10,674 nucleotides of DNA from Candidatus Altimarinota bacterium (GTDB lineage Bacteria; Patescibacteriota; Gracilibacteria; UBA4473). Made by a program: the position numbers and the translations under genes. The DNA lies in the NCBI GenBank assembly GCA_905478675.1, contig CAJQJI010000015.1, forward strand, positions 1 to 10,674. Reading direction: 5' to 3'. Position 1 is the first letter of the stretch. The number at the start of each line of letters is the position of its first letter. This document shows, in pieces, positions 6,236 through 10,674 of this stretch. A model generated the notes under the pieces. It was not told the origin of the DNA and searched no databases. It was given only the letters and a program-made list of their open reading frames with translations.

Positions 6236-8788
6236 ATGTTACAAGCTTTTTTAGACAGACTCATCGGTAATTACAACGAAAAACAAATAAAACGCATTTC
6301 AGCCGCTTTACCGCAAATTAACAAGCAAGAGCATGATTTTCAGGCCTTAAGTGAAGCCCAGTTAAAAGCTAAATTCGCCGAGTGGAAAGAAGTATTAACT
6401 GAAAAACCAGAACTACTAGAAAGTAAGACTAACGAGATTTTGGCCGGCATAAAAAATGCTTGCCGTCGCTTGGTTGGACATAAGTATGACGTGCGCGGTA
6501 AAGAAATGGTTTGGGAAATGATTCCTTATGATGTGCAATTAATTGGGGGCTTGGTTTTAAACGAAGGTAAAATTGCAGAAATGAAAACCGGAGAGGGAAA
6601 AACTTTAGTTAGTACTTTGCCGGTAATTTTAAACGCTTTATGTGGCAAAGGGGTACATGTCGTAACGGTGAATGATTATTTAGCTCAGCGAGATGCTGAG
6701 TGGATGAAGCCTTTATATGAATACTGTGGCCTAACGATGGGTATTATTGTTCATGGAGTAACAAATGAAGAACGTAAAGCCGCCTATACGGCCGACATTA
6801 CTTATGGAACTAATAATGAATTTGGGTTTGATTATCTACGGGACAATATGGCCCAAAGTAGCAAAGAACAAGTGCAACGAGATTTACACTTTGCCATTGT
6901 GGATGAAGTGGATTCTATTTTAATTGATGAAGCCAGAACGCCACTTATTATTTCGGCTCCAGCAGAAGAATCAACCGACAAATATCTGCAGTACTCAAAA
7001 GTAATGCATAGTTTAACGGCTGAAGAAGATTATAGCATCGATTTAAAACAGAAAGCGGTTCATTTGACGGAGGCTGGTGTTAAAAAATTAGAAGGTTTGC
7101 TCGGCATTGAGAATATGTTTGCCGATGGCGGCTTTGAAGCGGTGCATCACGTAGAGAATGCACTTAAAGCAAATGTAGTGATGCAGAAAGACCAAGACTA
7201 CGTAGTTCGTGACGGACAAGTTATTATTGTCGATGAATTCACGGGGCGGCTAATGCCAGGTCGACGTTTTTCTGATGGATTACACCAAGCTATGGAAGCT
7301 AAAGAGGGCGTAGAAATTCAGCGAGAATCAAAAACCTTAGCCACAGTGACTTTTCAAAATTATTTCCGTTTATATACCAAATTAGCCGGGATGACAGGGA
7401 CCGCTGAAACCGAGGCTGAGGAATTTGCCAAAATTTACCGTCTCGACACCCTAAGTATTCCCACCAACAAACCCGTAATTCGACAAGATTTACCCGATAA
7501 AATTTTTAAAAATGAACGTGGGAAACTTAAAAGTTTAGTTGAAGAAATTAAACGTTTAAACGCCAACGGACAACCCGCTTTAATTGGAACCGTTAATATC
7601 GATAAATCTGAACAAATATCCGCTTTTTTAACTCAGTCGGGCATTAAGCATGAAGTTTTAAATGCTAAACAGCATGAACGTGAAGCCGAAATCGTGGCAA
7701 ATGCTGGTCAGCCTGGAGCGGTTACGATTGCGACTAATATGGCGGGGCGAGGAACCGATATTAAACTTGGGGAAGGTGTAAAAGAAGCCGGGGGGCTCGC
7801 AATTCTTGGAACCGAGCGTCATGAATCAAGACGAATTGATAACCAATTACGAGGACGAGCTGGGCGACAAGGTGACCCTGGTTTTACTCAGTTCTATGTG
7901 GCTATGACCGATTCCTTAATGCGTCGTTTTGGCGGTGAAACTATGGAAAAAATGATGGAACGAATGGGCCTTCCTGAGGATGAAGCCATTCAAAACAAAA
8001 TGATTTCAAAATCAGTAGAAAATGCGCAAAAGAAAATTGAAGGCTTCCATTTTGATGCCCGTAAACACGTGGTGCAATATGATGACGTCATGAATATTCA
8101 TCGAGAAAAAATTTATGCTCGACGACGAAAACTTCTTTCTTCAGAGGCTATATTAGAAGACTTAGAAGTAATAATTAAAGAATTAGGGGAGCAAATCACT
8201 AAAACGTCCGCCCCAACCTTGAACCATGATAGTACGTGGGATACAGCTGAAATTTCTAAAGCGGTTAATAATATTTACTACGATTTAGAAGCCCCTTTAG
8301 AAACAGAGGAACTTGAAGGATTTCAACATCAAGATGAACTGATTGAAACCGTGCAAAACTACTTACTCGCTGGCTGGGACAAAAAACAAGAGGAATTTCC
8401 GCCAGAAGTTGTCGATGAGGTTTCAAAGCATGTTATGCTTCGCTCTATTGATCAGCTGTGGCTTGAACATATTGATGAAATGACACATTTACGTGATCGA
8501 GTTGCGTTATCCGGCTATGCCCAAAAAGACCCGGTGATGGAATACAAAGCGGAGGCTTTTAAAATGTTTAGTCGATTACTACAAAACATTCGTTTAACCG
8601 CCGTTAGTAATTTATTCCGAGTCCATTTTAAAGAACGACCACAGCCTCAGAAAAAAGATCTAACTCAACTTAAAACGAACCAAGACCAAATTAATCAAAC
8701 TTTAGAAGATACGGGTGAATTTGGGGTTGGCGAAGAAAAATCTGGCGTAAGTCGCCAACAACGTCGCGCTCAAGAGCGTAAAAAATAA
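6236..8788 (+). CDS. secA: Preprotein translocase ATPase SecA
   Basis: The 850-residue product is the SecA motor, which drives unfolded preproteins through SecYEG at the cytoplasmic membrane. The start MLQAFLDRLIGNYNEKQIKR is the family N-terminus. NBD1 contains Walker A MKTGEGKT (116-123) and Walker B IVDEVDSILIDEARTPLI (221-238). The preprotein cross-linking domain follows at roughly 230-370, then VTFQNYFRLYTKLAGMTGTA (371-390). NBD2 has TNMAGRGTDI (500-509) and the arginine-finger region QLRGRAGRQGDPG (537-549). The helical scaffold and two-helix finger region include RSIDQLWLEHIDEM (736-749) and ALSGYAQKDPVMEYK (757-771). The C-terminus ends in a basic GVSRQQRRAQERKK, with no cysteine-containing zinc-binding (SEC-C) tail for SecB and lipid contact. 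TDIKLGEGV at 507-515 is a variant I associate with Patescibacteria-type SecA, from memory only. It has its own promoter and a short leader lacking a Shine-Dalgarno. Confidence 0.98.
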   Translation: MLQAFLDRLIGNYNEKQIKRISAALPQINKQEHDFQALSEAQLKAKFAEWKEVLTEKPELLESKTNEILAGIKNACRRLVGHKYDVRGKEMVWEMIPYDVQLIGGLVLNEGKIAEMKTGEGKTLVSTLPVILNALCGKGVHVVTVNDYLAQRDAEWMKPLYEYCGLTMGIIVHGVTNEERKAAYTADITYGTNNEFGFDYLRDNMAQSSKEQVQRDLHFAIVDEVDSILIDEARTPLIISAPAEESTDKYLQYSKVMHSLTAEEDYSIDLKQKAVHLTEAGVKKLEGLLGIENMFADGGFEAVHHVENALKANVVMQKDQDYVVRDGQVIIVDEFTGRLMPGRRFSDGLHQAMEAKEGVEIQRESKTLATVTFQNYFRLYTKLAGMTGTAETEAEEFAKIYRLDTLSIPTNKPVIRQDLPDKIFKNERGKLKSLVEEIKRLNANGQPALIGTVNIDKSEQISAFLTQSGIKHEVLNAKQHEREAEIVANAGQPGAVTIATNMAGRGTDIKLGEGVKEAGGLAILGTERHESRRIDNQLRGRAGRQGDPGFTQFYVAMTDSLMRRFGGETMEKMMERMGLPEDEAIQNKMISKSVENAQKKIEGFHFDARKHVVQYDDVMNIHREKIYARRRKLLSSEAILEDLEVIIKELGEQITKTSAPTLNHDSTWDTAEISKAVNNIYYDLEAPLETEELEGFQHQDELIETVQNYLLAGWDKKQEEFPPEVVDEVSKHVMLRSIDQLWLEHIDEMTHLRDRVALSGYAQKDPVMEYKAEAFKMFSRLLQNIRLTAVSNLFRVHFKERPQPQKKDLTQLKTNQDQINQTLEDTGEFGVGEEKSGVSRQQRRAQERKK

Positions 8789-8838
8789 AGAAAAACCATC
8801 GTTTGCGAGACTAAAGATAAAAGTTTAAGCTAACAAAA

Positions 8839-9444
8839 ATGAATATAAAACCAAGTCTTTTAATACTCACGTTACTGCCAGCCATGAATCTGGCGCAAGC
8901 GGCTATTGGGACATGTGAAGCGAGCTTGCCGCCGGTTGATCCAAAGCGCTGTAATGATCCAACGTACTTTGCTGAATATCGAGCCGCTGCTGACGAAGCG
9001 ATTCGAAGTACCAGTGATGAAAAGACGAATGAGATCTATCAAGACAATCAGGCAAACAACGAAACCGTCGTGAGTAGTGCTAAAGATAATTTAAGTAACT
9101 TTGCTCAGTGCCAAATAGATACGTGTCAGACCTATGTCGATACTTGTACGAGTGCCGATATTGATGACGTAAGTGCCCGACGCTTCGAAACAGAAGCTCG
9201 AGGCTGTGTTGATCAAAGTGAAAACCGGTTCACCACTCAGAAAGCCTTAGTAAATTCGGCCGTAAAACTTAATGTACAAACAAAAGCGATTACTACGATT
9301 GAAGAAAAAGCCCGTGCCATTAACGCTCGTGCTAAAGAAATTCTAATTCCCATCATGCAAAATATTGCAAAATTAACCAATGACTGGGCCAGTAATAGTA
9401 GTACGCTCATTAAAGAACCACGAGAAGCCACAAACGTAAAATAA
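8839..9444 (+). CDS. Secreted six-cysteine helical protein of unknown function
   Basis: I do not recognise this 201-residue protein. Residues 1-21 are a signal peptide: a lysine at position 4, a hydrophobic core LLILTLLPAMNLA, and a likely cut after AQA or AQAA (21-22). The mature part has six cysteines (26, 38, 91, 96, 103, 123), an even number that suggests three disulfides, all within the first half. The middle is rich in Asp, Asn, Gln and Thr. From about 130 to 185 it looks helical (AVKLNVQTKAITTIEEKARA and on), with coiled-coil-like spacing. No catalytic motif is evident. It lies 50 bases behind secA on the same strand with no clear terminator or promoter between, so co-transcription is likely. 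It converges on the gene at 9481. The ATG is preceded by an A-rich stretch rather than a Shine-Dalgarno. A periplasmic or surface location is inferred. Confidence 0.8.
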   Translation: MNIKPSLLILTLLPAMNLAQAAIGTCEASLPPVDPKRCNDPTYFAEYRAAADEAIRSTSDEKTNEIYQDNQANNETVVSSAKDNLSNFAQCQIDTCQTYVDTCTSADIDDVSARRFETEARGCVDQSENRFTTQKALVNSAVKLNVQTKAITTIEEKARAINARAKEILIPIMQNIAKLTNDWASNSSTLIKEPREATNVK

Positions 9445-9480
9445 AGCCTCTCTTTAGGGTGAAAAAGCAGGCTAGGCATC

Positions 9481-10392
9481 CTAACGTTCATCCACGGCTC
9501 CTTTAGGCGTGGGAAGCGGTTTTTTTTGGGCGGCTAGCCATTGTTCTATTAAAGCCACTGGGATCAAAGATTGATCATTTGATTCTTCTTCTCGGTCTAT
9601 TTCTATTTTAGCGAGTCCTTTAAAACAGCCATTTTCGGTGCGGCTGACCAAGCCACCATTAAAAGTTTCTTCCCCATCCGTAGTAAAACGTGTCGCCCCA
9701 TTTTCTTCAGCGACAAAATTGGCTAACCCATTAAGAACCATTACGTCTTCGGGGTCTTCTGTTTCTTCTTCAAGCACTTCAAATCCGTATAAATTTAATT
9801 CATCTCCAATTCGAAAAACAGAATCAGTCGTACATTGCGCCAAATAGTCTGGCCAGTATTCATGTACAAAGTCATCAAAAGGCGTTTCTGGGTCTGCTAA
9901 ATCTTCGCCTAGTTCCGTGTGAACTGTTTCAATTTTAAGTAAGGCTAAATCAGCTTCTACTTGATTTTCAGGTTCGCTAAAATCCGGCTGTAATAAGGCG
10001 GAAAAATATTGCCAACCGTCATCACTTGGCAACGCCACAATACAGCCATTTTCATGCATAGGTTCCGGTAGGTTCGATTTCAAGGTCAACAGTAGGCGTT
10101 CTTTTTCGTCTAAAAATAGCGCCGTGTTAAACGTTCCTTCTGAGGTTCTAATAAAAGGTTGGTCTGGTAACGGACAATGGAGCCAGGCCGTGTAAGGCGT
10201 AAGCTCTGGAAGGGGTGATTCGCTTGCACTACCGCCCCCCCCCATAAGTCCCATTAAAAGCGCTAGTAAATCAAACGGAATCTCATTTCCATTTTCCCAA
10301 CAAGGCACACTCGCTCGTTGATTTTGGCAGATATGTTGTAGCGATTGCAAGGCTTTATCTTGTTCTTGAGTAATTTCATTCATAACCTCCAT
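9481..10392 (-). CDS. Trypsin-fold (S1C-like) protease homologue, apparently inactive; 5' end uncertain
   Basis: From the first ATG (10390-10392) the product is 303 residues. The frame stays open further upstream to a TTG at 10516-10518, but most of those extra codons overlap, in another frame, a polyketide synthase fragment, so the true start is probably lost at a junction. Residues 86-107 (GTFNTALFLDEKERLLLTLK and on) resemble the protease segment ending LTNxHVV, with the catalytic His absent. DLALLKI (148-154) matches the catalytic-Asp segment DLAVLKI of HtrA-like proteases. RIGDELNLYGF (194-204) matches RVGDxVxAIG, and TFNGGLVSRTENGCFKGLAK (243-262) matches GNSGGPLVxxxGxxxGI with Asn replacing the catalytic Ser. 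So the fold seems present but two of the three catalytic residues are not. A GGGG-containing hydrophobic stretch (43-54) precedes the domain. No signal peptide is seen, perhaps because the N-terminus is missing. The fold assignment is by eye. Confidence 0.6.
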   Translation of the reverse strand: MEVMNEITQEQDKALQSLQHICQNQRASVPCWENGNEIPFDLLALLMGLMGGGGSASESPLPELTPYTAWLHCPLPDQPFIRTSEGTFNTALFLDEKERLLLTLKSNLPEPMHENGCIVALPSDDGWQYFSALLQPDFSEPENQVEADLALLKIETVHTELGEDLADPETPFDDFVHEYWPDYLAQCTTDSVFRIGDELNLYGFEVLEEETEDPEDVMVLNGLANFVAEENGATRFTTDGEETFNGGLVSRTENGCFKGLAKIEIDREEESNDQSLIPVALIEQWLAAQKKPLPTPKGAVDER

Positions 10393-10412
10393 ATTCTGTG
10401 TGACACGTTCGT

Positions 10413-10673
10413 TTATGGCCGACAGGCCTTGTCCCGCAATATCATTGTGTTGAGTAACTCGACGATCTCGTTCATCATTGGCGAGTGGAACGCATGTGAT
10501 GTGTGCAGATGTCGGCAAGCGATGTCTTTGGCCTCAAGCTGTTTTTGCAGCTCGGCGACTTGATCATCTGTAAGATCCTCACTGTTGGTAACAAGAATGG
10601 ACTTGACCGTGAATGGTTCATTCGGCAAGTCATCTACCGACCGCAGGGAATGGTTGATCTCCCCACCAAGCCC
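10413..10673 (-). pseudogene. Fragment of a type I polyketide synthase acyltransferase domain
   Basis: The minus-strand frame enters from the right edge and gives 86 residues before TAA at 10413. Residues 33-67 (from DLTDDQ to the end of HLHTSHAFHSPMM) match the C-terminal part of a type I PKS acyltransferase domain. The HAFH signature (60-63, bases 10485-10496) is the version associated with malonyl-CoA, and its second His belongs to the catalytic pair. Recognisable similarity fades at about residues 75-80, after which the frame ends where the family should continue for hundreds of residues. The first 25 residues fit the family less clearly. Codons favour G/C endings (CTG, GTC, GCC, ATC), unlike the rest of the window. 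It is therefore a truncated foreign piece joined to the neighbouring gene, by assembly chimerism or recombination. The upstream part with the GHSxG serine motif would be outside the window. Confidence 0.65.
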
Positions 10674-10674
10674 G

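Noticed and set aside
9445..9480. Bidirectional terminator between the convergent genes
   Set aside because: AGCCT and AGGCT could pair, but the five-pair stem has a loop of about 19 bases and no T-run follows.
9237..9491. Minus-strand 84-codon frame
   Set aside because: It is antisense to the secreted six-cysteine protein; the hydrophobic stretches are a by-product of the opposite-strand codons.
10393..10518. Extended N-terminus of the protease-like protein from a TTG at 10518
   Set aside because: The first 20 or so codons are an out-of-frame reading of the polyketide synthase fragment (its HTSHAFH region), so they are unlikely to be protein.
1..10674. UGA recoded as glycine, as in Gracilibacteria/Absconditabacteria
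   Set aside because: No gene in the window ends with TGA, which raised the idea, but an 850-codon secA and a 760-codon frame contain no in-frame TGA and use GGN for glycine, so recoding has no support.

Overview
The window reads as an AT-leaning bacterial chromosome segment carrying housekeeping and cell-surface genes, with a short foreign-looking piece at its right end. The standard genetic code fits: long frames close with TAA or TAG and contain no internal TGA. SecA residue patterns (for example the TDIKLGEGV stretch and the lack of a zinc-finger tail), paired PilT-type ATPases and a large secreted tail-fibre-like protein together suggest a Patescibacteria/CPR-type bacterium. This is a judgement from remembered family patterns, of moderate to low certainty. 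Nearly all starts lack a Shine-Dalgarno sequence.

Layout, left to right. Positions 1-2280 (minus) hold the first 760 residues of a secreted, repeat-containing tail-fibre/adhesin-like protein that runs off the left edge. Upstream of it on the same strand are two tandem type IV pilus retraction ATPase genes, 3461-4525 followed by 2371-3459, one base apart and behind a good sigma70-type promoter at 4547-4575. Next is trhO (4593-5642, minus), a rhodanese-domain tRNA U34 hydroxylase. Then comes a small membrane-anchored protein gene (5838-6116, minus) whose frame is cut by a TAG but continues for 39 plausible codons to 5718. It is divergent from secA.

On the plus strand, secA (6236-8788) has its own promoter at 6185-6212 and is followed after 50 bases by a gene for a secreted six-cysteine protein (8839-9444). 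Converging on it from the right is a minus-strand gene (9481 to about 10392) for a protein that looks like a trypsin-fold (S1C-like) protease homologue without its catalytic His and Ser. Its 5' end runs into a fragment of a type I polyketide synthase acyltransferase domain (10413-10673) with different codon choice. This is most simply a chimeric assembly end, or else a recombination junction.

Functional picture: three of the recognisable themes concern the cell envelope (Sec export ATPase, pilus retraction motors, exported surface proteins), and trhO is tRNA modification. I see no CRISPR array, tRNA, rRNA, insertion sequence or complete new multi-gene system. The best second-look items are the in-frame amber codon, the right-end junction, the pseudoprotease, the hairpin over the one Shine-Dalgarno-like start, and the mixed PilT/PilU signatures. 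No stretch over 300 bases lacks a gene.
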